The notes: generated by a model not told the origin, from the letters alone. A stretch of DNA of 31,190 bases from Acidovorax_G sp046289925 (GCA_046289925.1 JBKBUN010000016.1:1-31190), one strand, 5' to 3'. Shown: positions 1 through 8,265, counted from the stretch's first letter. Program-made: numbers and translations.

Positions 1-1
1 C

Positions 2-685
2 AACGTTCAATTGGCCGGTGGCGCTGCGACAGAGGCCATCGTGGGAGCCGGTTTCAATTCCCCGCCTGAGCAGGTCAGGTCCTTCGAGCTGGGCGTTAAA
101 AAGCAGCTTGCGCGCAGCCTCGACCTGGGTGTGGCGATCTTCCGCACCGACGTCACGAAGGGTCGTATTCCGGCGCAGGCGGGCGGACAGTTCGCCTTGC
201 CCAACAACAAATACTACATCCAGGGCTTGGAGATGCTGGCCGCGGGCGACATCACCCGCGAGTGGAAACTCTATGCCGGCTACACCTATCTGCAAAACAA
301 GATCACCGCGGCACCCTCCGCAGGCGCCAACGAGAACTTCGTCAAAGGGCAAAAGCTCGGCAACACGCCCAAGCATGCGTTTACCTTGTTCACCACCTAT
401 GACTTGACCTCGCAGTTCACTGTGGGTGGCGGGGTACAACGGCAAAGCCGGGTGACCAGCGGGGTCGACACCGACCCGAGCGACAACGTCTATACGGTCT
501 CGGTCGATGGATACACGGTATGGGACCTCTATGCCGCGTACAAATTCACCCCCCGGACGCAGTTGCGACTGAACGTGAACAATGTGGCCAACAAACGCTA
601 TATCTCGCAGCTCGCTGATGGTGGCTCCCAAGGAATCCCTGGTCGCGGGCAGCAGGCGATCCTTACCCTGCGGCACGACTTCTAA
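2..685 (+). CDS. TonB-dependent siderophore receptor, C-terminal part (5' end outside window)
   Basis: Only the C-terminal 227 residues are present; the frame is open to the window edge, so the plug domain and most of the barrel lie upstream. What is visible is a series of alternating amphipathic beta strands typical of an outer-membrane barrel (FELGVKKQL, KLYAGYTYLQNKI, TQLRLNVNNVANKRY) ending in a C-terminal Phe, the usual signal for barrel assembly. The LNVNNVANKRY stretch is a standard TonB-receptor C-terminal signature. The next gene is a PKHD-type hydroxylase, an arrangement known for catecholate siderophore receptors of the Fiu/PiuA type, so a ferric-siderophore receptor is the likely role. 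The exact substrate cannot be told from this fragment. Confidence 0.88.
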   Translation, partial: NVQLAGGAATEAIVGAGFNSPPEQVRSFELGVKKQLARSLDLGVAIFRTDVTKGRIPAQAGGQFALPNNKYYIQGLEMLAAGDITREWKLYAGYTYLQNKITAAPSAGANENFVKGQKLGNTPKHAFTLFTTYDLTSQFTVGGGVQRQSRVTSGVDTDPSDNVYTVSVDGYTVWDLYAAYKFTPRTQLRLNVNNVANKRYISQLADGGSQGIPGRGQQAILTLRHDF

Positions 686-699
686 GCCGGGGCGCACAG

Positions 700-1380
700 G
701 TGGTTGTCACCCTCAACAACATTCTCGCGCTGGATGAACTGGCCGTGATACGCAGCCAGCTCGTCGGCGCGCCTTGGACCACCGGGCTGAGTGCCGGCCC
801 GCAAGCCTTGCTTGCCAAGAAGAACGAGCAATTGCCGGAAGACTTTGCTGGCCTGGCCGAGCTGCGGCGGCTGGTGATGCGGGCCTTGAACCGCTCACCC
901 TTGCTGCTGTCGGCCACCCTGCCCTTCAAGGTGGTGCCGCCCAACTTCAACCGCTACACACCCGAACACAACCAGTATGGCTGGCACACCGACAGCACGC
1001 TGCGCTACCTGCCCGACGGCAGCGTGTTGCGCACCGACATCTCGGCTACGCTGTTCCTGAGCGATCCCGCCGATTACGATGGCGGCGAACTGCAGATTGA
1101 AGATACCTACGGCACCCAGCGCATCAAGCTAGCTGCCGGCAGCCTGGTGATCTACCCCTCGGGCTCGATCCACGAAGTCACACCGGTCACGCGCGGCGAA
1201 CGGTTGGCCTGTTACCTGTTTATACAGAGCGTGGTGAAAGATGCCGAATGTCGGCGTCTTCTCTACGAGATGGACCTGAACCTGATGGACCTGCGGCAGC
1301 GCTGCGGCGACGCAGACCCGGCACTGGTGCGCCTGACCGGCCTCTACAACAACCTGCTGCGGCGCTGGTCAGAGTGTTGA
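700..1380 (+). CDS. piuC: PKHD-type Fe(II)/2-oxoglutarate-dependent hydroxylase (PiuC/YbiX family)
   Basis: The 226-residue protein matches the usual length of the PiuC/YbiX family. The iron-binding facial triad is visible as H96-x-D98 (GWHTDST) and H158 (SGSIHEVTPVTRG), with R168 ten residues on as the likely 2-oxoglutarate-binding Arg. The central run SATLFLSDPADYDGGEL is characteristic of the family. It starts at GTG 700, only 14 nt after the receptor stop, and I see no upstream ATG, so the two genes are probably co-transcribed. Members are usually found beside TonB siderophore receptors and are often iron-regulated; their substrate is not firmly established. Cytoplasmic, with no signal peptide or membrane segment. 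Confidence 0.93.
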   Translation: MVVTLNNILALDELAVIRSQLVGAPWTTGLSAGPQALLAKKNEQLPEDFAGLAELRRLVMRALNRSPLLLSATLPFKVVPPNFNRYTPEHNQYGWHTDSTLRYLPDGSVLRTDISATLFLSDPADYDGGELQIEDTYGTQRIKLAAGSLVIYPSGSIHEVTPVTRGERLACYLFIQSVVKDAECRRLLYEMDLNLMDLRQRCGDADPALVRLTGLYNNLLRRWSEC

Positions 1381-2044
1381 GCATTCTCCCTCCGCTATAG
1401 ACCCACCGGCGCAACTCCTGACAGGCCGCAAGCCAATCTGTTGAGCTTTCCCTCAATTAACGGCATCACCACAGGTATCGCACCCAATACTTGCCAAGTA
1501 TCGGTACAACGCATGACGGGCTCAGCGGTTGTCATGATTTACGAAAGGCTCAATAGGTGCGGGGCCGGCCACCAAAAACTATCGCGACCGCTATCGGTCG
1601 CCCTACACCCCAAAGTCTCTTTCTTCTTCAGGGGTGGTGCCAGTCACCATGATCGTTAGGTTGACGCGCAGGCTGTGCCATTGCCCCCCCACACACATGC
1701 AAGAGTTGAGTAGATTCGCTATTAAATTGATAGCTGCTCGTGCTTGATTTGAAAGCACGAGCAGCATTTTGAGGTCTTGCTGCTTCGGCCGTGCAGAGGG
1801 TCCGGCACTGGCCGGGGCATGCCCTGATCCAGCGCACGATCTGCGCCCCTGCAGCCCGACCGATTCGCTTCGCGCGGCCGTGTGTGCCTCGGCGGGTGTG
1901 GCGACATGCCGCGGTACTTGGCCGCGGCTTTGCACGAGGTACGGGGCACCAGATCTGCACGCCGCGCCCCGCGGCCAGCGGGCGATGGCTTTCGGTGGTC
2001 GAGTGCGGGCGGCCCGCATCCCTCCTGCGCTCAGTTCTCCAGCG
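1381..2044. other. 664-bp region without a supportable gene
   Basis: This stretch lies between convergent genes (hydroxylase on +, amidase on -). It holds a 7-bp hairpin at 1584-1601 (GCGACCG-CTAT-CGGTCGC) and a family-2 repeat/terminator at 1718-1773. The first half (to about 1760) is less GC-rich than the flanking genes, and the second half is GC-rich. The open frames here are short or are extensions of antisense frames from the amidase, with no recognisable domain. It may hold the remains of a decayed gene, but I cannot identify one. Confidence 0.6.
1718..1773 (+). terminator. Family-2 repeat copy A, strong terminator-like hairpin
   Basis: A perfect 13-bp stem, GCTGCTCGTGCTT (1733-1745) and its complement at 1753-1765, encloses a 7-nt loop and is followed by ATTTTG, as in a Rho-independent terminator read on the plus strand. 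Just before it, GCTAT-N7-ATAGC (1718-1734) forms a second small inverted repeat. The same two modules recur five more times in the window in whole or part, so this is a dispersed repeat that may serve as a terminator. It lies about 350 bp beyond the hydroxylase stop. Confidence 0.7.
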
Positions 2045-3616
2045 CTACACCGAGCGGCTGCGCGCCAGCGGCGGGTTGCGTGCAAAGTAGCGCACGATGC
2101 CGCGCAGCAGCGCGTCGGCTATCTGTTCCTGGTATTCAGGGCTGCGCAGGCTGGCCTCTTCTTCGGGGTTGCTGATGAAGGCCGTCTCGACCAGCACGCT
2201 CGGAATGTCCGGGGCCTTGAGCACGGCAAACCCCGCTTGCTCCACCCGTGGCTTGTGCAGGCGGCCGATGCGGCCGATCTCGCCCAGCAGGGCCGTACCG
2301 AGCTTGAGGCTGTCGTTGATCTGCGCCGTGGTGCTCATGTCCAGCAGCGCACGCTGTACATGCAGGTCCTGGGTCTGCACGTTGATACCGCCCACCAGGT
2401 CGGCCTGGTTTTCTTTGTTGGCCAGCCAGCGCGCGGCCGTGCTCGATGCGCCGCTTTCGCTGAGCGCGAACACGCTTGCCCCTCGCGCTGCGGGTGTGGT
2501 GAAGGCGTCGGCGTGGATGCTCACAAACAGGTCGGCTTGCACGCGGCGGGCTTTTTCCACCCGCACGCGCAGCGGCACAAAGAAATCTGCGTCGCGGGTC
2601 ATGACCGCGCGCATGGGATTGCCGCCCACGCTGGTGGCATTGATGCGGTCGCGCAGCAGTCGTGCCACACGCAGCACCACGTCTTTTTCGCGTGTGCCGG
2701 CCGGGCCGATGGCACCCGGGTCTTCGCCACCGTGGCCCGGGTCGATGGCCACGATGATGATGCGGTCGGTCTGGGTGGCCGTGGCGCGCGGTGCCCCGGG
2801 TGCTGGCGCTGCGCTGGGCCGCTGGGCCACGGCCGCAGGCGGGCTTGCCGGCCAGGGGGCAGGCGGTGCAGCGGCCGGGCCGGACGCATGGGGACCAGCG
2901 CCGCCACCATGGCGCTGTGCGATCCAGTCGCCCAGCGGGTCGGCCCCGCTGCCGGGGGCCGGGGCACGCGTTGCGGCGCTGCTGCTGGCAGCCGGGGCGG
3001 GCGTCATGCCCAGCGGGGCCGGGGCCGTCGGCGCGGCCGCAGCGGGGGCGGCCGGGGTGGTTTCGCGCAGGCGCTCGGCGATCAGCGCCTCCAGCGGGTC
3101 CGGTGGGTCGGCCGGGTACAGGTCGAATACCAAGCGGTGCTGGTAGGCGGCCACCGGCGGCAGCGAAAACACCTGGGGTTTGGCGGGCTGTTTCAAGTCG
3201 ACCACCAGGCGTACCACGCCCGGGGCGTTCTGGCCCACGCGGATGCCGGCAATGTTCGGGTCATCGGGCTTGACCTTGGCCACCAGTTCGCGCAGTTCGG
3301 GGCTGAGGTCTATGCCTTCGATGTCCACCGCCAGGCGCGGCGGCGTGGTCACGAAGAACTGGCGCGCCACCAGCTTGCCGTCGGACTCAATGGTCACGCG
3401 CGAATAGTCGGCAGCTGGCCACACGCGCACGGCCAGAATGGTCGCACCCCAGGCAATGTGCTGCGTGCCCAGCAGCAGCACCAGCGTGCCGCCCCGCAGC
3501 AGCGCGCGGCGTGTGGTGCCGCGCGGGGCCAGCCCGGCAGACGGCAGCGGGGCGTGGGTTTGCCAGGCGGTGTGGGCGGGCGTGGGCGGCGGGGGGACGG
3601 GGGGATGCTGGCTCAT
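2045..3616 (-). CDS. amiC: N-acetylmuramoyl-L-alanine amidase (AmiC type, Tat-exported)
   Basis: A 523-residue periplasmic zinc amidase that cleaves the amide bond between MurNAc and the stem peptide, needed for daughter-cell separation. The N-terminus has a twin-arginine-like signal (TTRRALLRGGTLVLLLG, residues 34-50) ending near AWGA. An AMIN domain spans about 58-165 (septal or peptidoglycan targeting), followed by a Pro/Ala-rich linker (about 187-282) and an Amidase_3 domain (about 287-510). Zinc ligands H295 (DPGHGG), E310 and H368 (SIHADAF) and catalytic E477 (VETAFISN) are all present. The ATG overlaps the tsaE stop by 4 nt (ATGA), so translation is coupled. The tsaE-amidase pairing is common in proteobacteria. 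An in-frame ORF extends upstream, but this start suits the signal peptide. Confidence 0.95.
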   Translation of the reverse strand: MSQHPPVPPPPTPAHTAWQTHAPLPSAGLAPRGTTRRALLRGGTLVLLLGTQHIAWGATILAVRVWPAADYSRVTIESDGKLVARQFFVTTPPRLAVDIEGIDLSPELRELVAKVKPDDPNIAGIRVGQNAPGVVRLVVDLKQPAKPQVFSLPPVAAYQHRLVFDLYPADPPDPLEALIAERLRETTPAAPAAAAPTAPAPLGMTPAPAASSSAATRAPAPGSGADPLGDWIAQRHGGGAGPHASGPAAAPPAPWPASPPAAVAQRPSAAPAPGAPRATATQTDRIIIVAIDPGHGGEDPGAIGPAGTREKDVVLRVARLLRDRINATSVGGNPMRAVMTRDADFFVPLRVRVEKARRVQADLFVSIHADAFTTPAARGASVFALSESGASSTAARWLANKENQADLVGGINVQTQDLHVQRALLDMSTTAQINDSLKLGTALLGEIGRIGRLHKPRVEQAGFAVLKAPDIPSVLVETAFISNPEEEASLRSPEYQEQIADALLRGIVRYFARNPPLARSRSV

Positions 3617-4122
3617 GCGGCCAACTCCGCCAGCAAGCCACGGCCCAGCGCTGTGCCGGCCGTGAGGGTGATGCGCCGCTCGGTATCGCCCAATGCCTCC
3701 AGCGCAATCTGCAGGTCGGCCGGCGGGGCTAGGCCTGCGGCCTTGTCGGGCCATTCGGCCAGCTTCAGCCCGGGGCTGGCAAAAATGTCGCGAAAGCCCG
3801 CGTCTTCCCACTCGCGCGGGTCGTCGAAGCGGTAGAAGTCAAAGTGCCAGATGGCCAGGCCGTCGGGCGCTTCGTGGGGTTCGACCACGGCGTAGGTCGG
3901 GCTCTTGATGCGGCCGGTGATGCCGAGTGCGCGCAGCAGGTGGCGCACCAGCGTGGTCTTGCCTGCGCCCAGGTTGCCGTGCAGCGTGAGGTAGGCACCG
4001 CGCAGCGCGGGCTGGCGCGCCAACTGCGCGGCCAGCGCGGCGGTGGCATCTTCGTCCGCGCACAGCCAGCTGCGGCTGGGGGGGCTTTCTACAATCGAGC
4101 CGGTATGTGGTGCAGCAGTCAA
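3613..4122 (-). CDS. tsaE: tRNA threonylcarbamoyladenosine biosynthesis ATPase TsaE
   Basis: TsaE is the ATPase that supports the TsaB-TsaD complex in making t6A37 on ANN-decoding tRNAs. The Walker A motif GNLGAGKTT, followed by SPTYAVVEPHE and the HFDFYRFDDPREWEDAGF signature, is diagnostic, and LAEWPDKA follows. With a TTG start at 4122 (preceded by GAGGA, 5 nt away) the protein has 169 residues, near the family norm. The frame is open much further upstream, but that part lies antisense to queG and does not resemble the family. The start is uncertain because there is no ATG close to the conserved region. With this start, the first 18 nt overlap the 5' end of the divergent queG. Confidence 0.9.
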   Translation of the reverse strand: MTAAPHTGSIVESPPSRSWLCADEDATAALAAQLARQPALRGAYLTLHGNLGAGKTTLVRHLLRALGITGRIKSPTYAVVEPHEAPDGLAIWHFDFYRFDDPREWEDAGFRDIFASPGLKLAEWPDKAAGLAPPADLQIALEALGDTERRITLTAGTALGRGLLAELAA

Positions 4123-5259
4123 CTCGTTCCTCAAGTGCAGGAGTGGGCACGCGAGCTGGGATTCTCCCAAATCGGTGTGGCCGGCGTGGATTTGTCCTCT
4201 GCCGAGCCCGGATTGCTGCAGTGGCTGGAGGCGGGCTTTCATGGCGAGATGCACTACATGCAGGCCCACGGCCTGCGCCGCGCCCGCCCGGCCGAGCTGG
4301 TACCCGGCACCGTCAGCGTGATCACCGCACGCATGGACTATCTGCCGCGCAGCACGCTGCAACCCGCGGTCGATGCCGCGCCAGACGCCTGCGACACCGC
4401 GTCAGGCGCTGACGCTGGCATGGCCACCTGGCAGCAGCGCGAGCTCGCCCGACTGGCGCAACCGCACGAGGCCGTGGTCTCGCTCTATGCCCGGGGGCGC
4501 GACTACCACAAGGTGCTGCGCAGCCGCCTGCAAAAGCTGGCCGACCGTATCGCCGCCACGGTAGGCCCTTTCGGCCATCGCGTGTTCACCGACTCGGCCC
4601 CCGTGCTCGAAGCCGAACTGGCCGCACGCAGCGGCCTGGGCTGGCGTGGCAAGCACACCTTGGTGCTGCACCGCGAGGCAGGCTCCATGTTCTTTCTGGG
4701 CGAGATCTACGTGGACTTGGCCCTGCCGCCCACACCGGCGGTCACGGCCCACTGCGGCCAGTGCACGGCCTGCATCACAGCCTGCCCCACCGGGGCCATC
4801 GTGGCCCCGCACCGGGTGGATGCGCGGCGCTGCATTTCGTACCTGACCATCGAACACCCCGGGCCCATCGACGAAGCGCTGCGCCCGCTCATGGGCAACC
4901 GCATCTACGGTTGCGACGACTGTCAGCTCGTGTGCCCCTGGAACAAATTCGCCAAGGCCAGCCCCTTGCCCGACTTTGACCCGCGCCCCGGGCTCACGGG
5001 CGCGGGTCTGCTGACGCTGTGGGCCTGGGACGAGGCCACCTTCTTGCAGCGCACCGAGGGCAGCCCCATACGCCGCATTGGGCACGAGCGCTGGCTGCGC
5101 AACCTGGCCGTGGCGCTGGGCAACGCGCTGCGGGCCAGCACCGATGATGAGCAGCACCAGGCGGTGCGCACCGCGCTGCAGGCGCGTGCCGACCACCCGA
5201 GCGCGCTGGTGCGCGAGCATGTGGCCTGGGCGCTGGCGCAGGCGGATGCGGCGGATTGA
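4105..5259 (+). CDS. queG: Epoxyqueuosine reductase QueG
   Basis: A 384-residue cobalamin-dependent Fe-S enzyme that reduces epoxyqueuosine to queuosine in tRNA, the last step of queuosine synthesis. Two 4Fe-4S clusters are clear: C217-x2-C220-x2-C223-x3-C227 (CGQCTACITACP), and C243, C270, C273 and C277 (GCDDCQLVCPWN). The region FTDSAPVLEAELAARSG (161-177) carries the conserved Asp thought to act as proton donor. A C-terminal HEAT-like segment (about 315-380) likely aids tRNA binding. Residues about 87-120 look like a low-conservation insertion. The start ATG 4105 is the first suitable one for the family N-terminus (QEWARELGFSQIGVAG). Confidence 0.95.
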   Translation: MWCSSQLVPQVQEWARELGFSQIGVAGVDLSSAEPGLLQWLEAGFHGEMHYMQAHGLRRARPAELVPGTVSVITARMDYLPRSTLQPAVDAAPDACDTASGADAGMATWQQRELARLAQPHEAVVSLYARGRDYHKVLRSRLQKLADRIAATVGPFGHRVFTDSAPVLEAELAARSGLGWRGKHTLVLHREAGSMFFLGEIYVDLALPPTPAVTAHCGQCTACITACPTGAIVAPHRVDARRCISYLTIEHPGPIDEALRPLMGNRIYGCDDCQLVCPWNKFAKASPLPDFDPRPGLTGAGLLTLWAWDEATFLQRTEGSPIRRIGHERWLRNLAVALGNALRASTDDEQHQAVRTALQARADHPSALVREHVAWALAQADAAD

Positions 5260-5285
5260 GCTCGCCATATTACAAGCGAAATTGG

Positions 5286-5332
5286 CTTTCCGTGCTTGCA
5301 ATACAAGCACGCGCAGCTATCAAATCAATAGC
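5286..5332. repeat. Family-2 repeat copy B
   Basis: The hairpin CGTGCTTG (5291-5298) - 5-nt loop - CAAGCACG (5304-5311) is perfect over 8 bp. It is followed by GCTAT (5316-5320) - CAAATCA - ATAGC (5328-5332). It lies between convergent queG and the esterase gene, where a bidirectional terminator would be expected, though neither side has a strong U-tract. Confidence 0.7.
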
Positions 5333-5353
5333 GAACCGATGGGGTGGTGGGTT

Positions 5354-6013
5354 TCAGCGCCACCAGCCCACGCGGCGCAGTGTCTGCTCCAGCCCCTCGG
5401 CAAAGCGCGCATGGCCTGCGCTGTTGGCATGGATCGCGTCGGCGCGCAGGCGCTCGTCCGACAGCACCTCGGACCAGCCCTTGGCATGCAGTGGCACCTG
5501 CAGTGCGTTGGCCAGTTCGGCATAGAGCGCATGGTCTTGCAGATGCCCCGCCGCGGCCAGCAGGGTGGGCGCGGGCATGGCCACCAGCAGCACCTGGGCG
5601 CCGGCATCGCGGCTGGCCTGCACGATGGCGCGCAGGTGCTCGCGGGTTTCGGCCGTAGACACGCGCCGCAAAAAGTCGTTGCCGCCCAGGCCCACGATGA
5701 CCAGCGCCGGCCGGTGCTGCGCCAGCAGCGCGCCGAGCCGCTCGCGCCCCTGGGCGCTGGTGTTGCCCGACACCCCGGCGTTGACCACGTGCCAGCCCGT
5801 GCGCTGCTGCAGCAGCGCAGGGTAGGCGGCCTCGGGCGTGGTGCCTACGCCCGATGTGAGCGAATCGCCCAGCACCAGCACCGTAGCCCCGGCGGGCAGT
5901 GCAGACTGCCGGGGCGGCTTGCGGCCGCAACCGCTCAGTGTCACCAGTGTCGGCACCAGCGCTGCTGCGGCCGTGGCCAGCACATGACGGCGCTTGGGCA
6001 GGGGGGACATCAT
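5354..6013 (-). CDS. SGNH/GDSL esterase lipoprotein (TesA-like)
   Basis: A 219-residue SGNH-fold hydrolase of the TesA/arylesterase group. All four blocks can be seen: GDSLTSG (nucleophile Ser 51), SGNTS (block II), GGND (block III) and DAIHAN with the Asp/His of the triad (D192, H195). The N-terminus has a basic stretch (PKRRH), a hydrophobic core and a lipobox LSGC with Cys 29, so the protein is predicted to be a lipoprotein rather than the soluble periplasmic form of E. coli TesA. Two consecutive ATG codons (6013 and 6010) are possible starts; the first overlaps the stop of the AEC transporter by 3 nt, implying co-translation. Substrate is probably acyl esters or thioesters, and cannot be specified. 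Confidence 0.9.
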   Translation of the reverse strand: MMSPLPKRRHVLATAAAALVPTLVTLSGCGRKPPRQSALPAGATVLVLGDSLTSGVGTTPEAAYPALLQQRTGWHVVNAGVSGNTSAQGRERLGALLAQHRPALVIVGLGGNDFLRRVSTAETREHLRAIVQASRDAGAQVLLVAMPAPTLLAAAGHLQDHALYAELANALQVPLHAKGWSEVLSDERLRADAIHANSAGHARFAEGLEQTLRRVGWWR

Positions 6014-6915
6014 CGCAACACACCCAATGCAAACGGCAGGCTCGCCACCCCCAGCAGGGTGGACAAAGTGACCAGACCGGCCACATACGCGCCGTTGTAG
6101 CCCATGCGCGCGGCCAGCACATAGCAGGTGGATGCCGTGGGCAGCGCCGAGAAGGCGAGCAGCACCGTCGTCTGCACCGGGCTCAGTCCAAACCCGCGTG
6201 CCATGGCCAGGCCGATGAGGGGCTGCACCAGATGGCGCAGCGTGAGTACGGCCACGCTGAGCGAACGCCCGCGAGCCAGCTGTCCCAACTGCATGCCCGC
6301 GCCCGCCGCCATGAGCCCCAGCGCCAGCGACGATGCGCTGATGCGGCCGACCGTAGGCGCCATCCATTCGGGAATGCGAAAGCCCAGCAGGTTGGCCACC
6401 AAGCCCGACACCGTGGCCAGGATCAGCGGGTTGCGCAGCAGCTCACGTACAAAGCCCTGTTGGCCATGGCGCGCCATGGGCCACACCGCGGCCATGTTGA
6501 ACAGCGGCACACACACGCCGATCAGCACCGCAATGAGCTGCACGCCCTGGCCGCCCGCCAGGCGTTCGGCGATCGCCAAGCCAATGAAGGAGTTGAAGCG
6601 GAACGCCACCTGCGCGCTGGCCGCGTGGTCGCGCCGGTCGATGTGGCGGCCCAGCACGGGCCACCAGGGCAGGCTGTAGGCCAGTGCAATGCCGCTCAGG
6701 GCCGCCAGCAGGCCCGCGCCGATCAGGCCCGAGGTGGCGACCAGATCCACCGGGCTTTTGACGATGGACTGGAACAGCAGCACCGGAAAGAGCAGGTAGT
6801 ACACCAGGCTCTCCACCGGCTGCCACACCGCGCGGTTCAGCGGGGTGAAGCGGCAGAGCAGGTAGCCCAGCAAGATGAGCGAAAAGTCCGGAAGCAGCAG
6901 CTGGGCATAGTGCAC
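6010..6915 (-). CDS. AEC family transporter (auxin efflux carrier-like permease)
   Basis: A 301-residue inner-membrane permease with about ten hydrophobic segments, starting with LLLPDFSLILLGYLLCRF, the standard opening of bacterial AEC proteins. FIGLAIAERLAGGQG and PWMAPT-like central segments fit the family. Members export or import small organic acids; the substrate cannot be read from sequence. The likely start is GTG 6915, since the frame upstream enters a family-1 repeat (6930-7098) and the extra N-terminal residues encoded there are not family-like. It overlaps the downstream esterase gene. It is divergent from the Bug-type binding protein gene at 7206. Confidence 0.88.
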   Translation of the reverse strand: MHYAQLLLPDFSLILLGYLLCRFTPLNRAVWQPVESLVYYLLFPVLLFQSIVKSPVDLVATSGLIGAGLLAALSGIALAYSLPWWPVLGRHIDRRDHAASAQVAFRFNSFIGLAIAERLAGGQGVQLIAVLIGVCVPLFNMAAVWPMARHGQQGFVRELLRNPLILATVSGLVANLLGFRIPEWMAPTVGRISASSLALGLMAAGAGMQLGQLARGRSLSVAVLTLRHLVQPLIGLAMARGFGLSPVQTTVLLAFSALPTASTCYVLAARMGYNGAYVAGLVTLSTLLGVASLPFALGVLR

Positions 6916-6929
6916 CCGCCGAGAATACC

Positions 6930-7098
6930 CTAGGAGCCTCTCGGACTTGGGAATCGTCGGCTGCAAATGCGCCGCAGCGGTCCATTTTTCACCGTCTTTT
7001 GGCCCCATAGCCCTGCTATGGGGCTGCAAACACGGCGAAAACTGTCCTCGCTGGGGCGGATTTTCGCTTTCGACGCCCCAAGCCCGACAGGCTCCTGG
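6930..7098 (+). repeat. Family-1 MITE-like repeat, copy 1 (full length, 169 bp)
   Basis: It begins CTAGGAGCCTCTCGG and ends with the near-complement CCCGACAGGCTCCTGG, giving terminal inverted repeats of about 20 bp. Internally it has a nested hairpin (CACCGT...ACGGCG around CCCCATAGC/GCTATGGGG). It is collinear with copy 3 at 23849-24017. It fills most of the 290-bp gap between the divergent AEC and Bug genes and ends 15 nt before the AEC start. I see no target duplication flanking this copy. Confidence 0.9.
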
Positions 7099-7205
7099 GG
7101 CCGCGCCGCGCGTGAGGGTTCACCCTTATGTGGTATCCACAGTCTGTAGGGATTTGCGTTGCGCATACCATCGGCTCACCTTCCATCAACCAAGGAGAGA
7201 ACGTC

Positions 7206-8168
7206 ATGCAACGTCGTCACTGGCTGGCACTCGCACTGGCCACGGCAGCGGGTTCGGCCGCAGCCCAGGGTTATCCGAACAAGCCCATCAAACTGGTTGT
7301 GCCCTTTGCACCGGGGGGCACCACCGACATCATCGCCCGCACCATCGCCGACCCGCTGGGCAAGGCGCTGGGGCAGAGCGTGATTGTCGAAAACCGCGCA
7401 GGCGGGGGTGGCATCATAGGCGCGAGCGAAACGGCCAAGGCCGCACCCGATGGCTATTCGCTGGGTGTGGCCACCGTCTCCACCACCGCAGCCAACCCGG
7501 CCATCAACCCCAAGACGCCGTACAACCCGCTGACAGACTTCACACCCATCATCAACATCGCAGCCACGCCCAACGTGATCGCGGTGCACCCGAGCTTTCC
7601 GGCCAAGGACTACAAGGGTTTCGTGGCCGAGCTCAAGAAGTCGCCGGGCAAGTACTCGTACTCCTCCTCGGGCACGGGCGGCATCGGCCATCTGCAGATG
7701 GAGTTGTACAAGAGCCTGAGCGGCACCTTCATCACGCACATTCCGTACCGCGGTGCGGGGCCTGCTCTGAACGACACCGTCGCCGGCCAGGTGCCGATGA
7801 TTTTTGACAACCTGCCCTCGGCGCTGCCCTTCATTCGCGACAACCGCCTGGTGCCCATCGTGGTGGCCGCTCCGCAGCGACTGGCTGCGCTGCCCAACGT
7901 GCCCACCTTCAAGGAAGTGGGGCTGGAGCCCGTGAACCGCCTGGCCTACTACGGCATCGTGGGCCCCAAGGGGCTGCCGCGAGACGTGGTGGACAAGATC
8001 AACGCCGGCGTGCGCAAAGCGCTCGAAGACCCGGCCGTGCGCAAGCGCATTGAAGACACCGGCTCGGTCATCGTGGGCAACACGCCAGAGCAGTTTGGCG
8101 CGCAGATCAAGGCGGAGTTCGACGTGTACAAGAAGGTCGTCGACGAGCAAAAGCTCAAGCTCGACTGA
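7206..8168 (+). CDS. Bug-family tripartite tricarboxylate transporter substrate-binding protein
   Basis: A 320-residue periplasmic binding protein of the Bug/TctC family. Its Sec signal peptide (RRHWLALALATAAGSAAAQ) is probably cleaved after AAAQ. Hallmarks are YPNKPIKLVVPFAPGG, TTDIIAR, VIVENRAGGGG and IPYRGAGPALND, which form the two lobes that bind carboxylates. An AAGGAGAGA ribosome-binding site precedes ATG 7206. No TctA or TctB membrane genes are next to it, so it is an orphan, as are most Bug proteins in Burkholderiales. The ligand is probably a carboxylic acid or aromatic acid, but cannot be specified. A 5-bp inverted repeat TGTGG-TAT-CCACA at 7129-7141 could be an operator. Confidence 0.94.
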   Translation: MQRRHWLALALATAAGSAAAQGYPNKPIKLVVPFAPGGTTDIIARTIADPLGKALGQSVIVENRAGGGGIIGASETAKAAPDGYSLGVATVSTTAANPAINPKTPYNPLTDFTPIINIAATPNVIAVHPSFPAKDYKGFVAELKKSPGKYSYSSSGTGGIGHLQMELYKSLSGTFITHIPYRGAGPALNDTVAGQVPMIFDNLPSALPFIRDNRLVPIVVAAPQRLAALPNVPTFKEVGLEPVNRLAYYGIVGPKGLPRDVVDKINAGVRKALEDPAVRKRIEDTGSVIVGNTPEQFGAQIKAEFDVYKKVVDEQKLKLD

Positions 8169-8213
8169 CGGCACCTGCAGCCGCCACACGGCCGCTGCAT
8201 CCGTGCCATCATC

Positions 8214-8245
8214 GGCCATCCGTCCTGCCGGGCGGATGGCCTTTG
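8214..8245 (+). terminator. Terminator-like hairpin after the Bug gene
   Basis: GGCCATCCG (8214-8222) and CGGATGGCC (8233-8241) form a perfect 9-bp stem with a 10-nt loop, followed by TTTGGGTT. It lies 46 nt after the binding-protein stop. The 3' arm contains an in-frame ATG (8236) that could be mistaken for the xerD start, so it favours the later ATG at 8266. Confidence 0.6.
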
Positions 8246-8265
8246 GGTTGGCTCCTACCCGCTGT

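Noticed and set aside
1441..1659. 72-codon plus-strand ORF in the long gap
   Set aside because: It has no ribosome-binding site, no recognisable domain, and contains the 1584-1601 hairpin; too weak to call a gene.
1769..3835. 688-codon plus-strand open frame
   Set aside because: It is antisense to the amidase gene, has the low-complexity Arg/Gly/Ala-rich composition of shadow frames in high-GC DNA, and has no recognisable domain. The amidase has all its catalytic residues.
5078..6100. 340-codon plus-strand open frame across the end of queG and the esterase gene
   Set aside because: It runs out of frame through queG and antisense to the esterase; Gln/His/Arg-rich shadow composition.
8236..8265. 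Earlier ATG as the xerD start
   Set aside because: It lies in the 3' arm of a terminator-like hairpin belonging to the preceding gene, and the added residues are not XerD-like.
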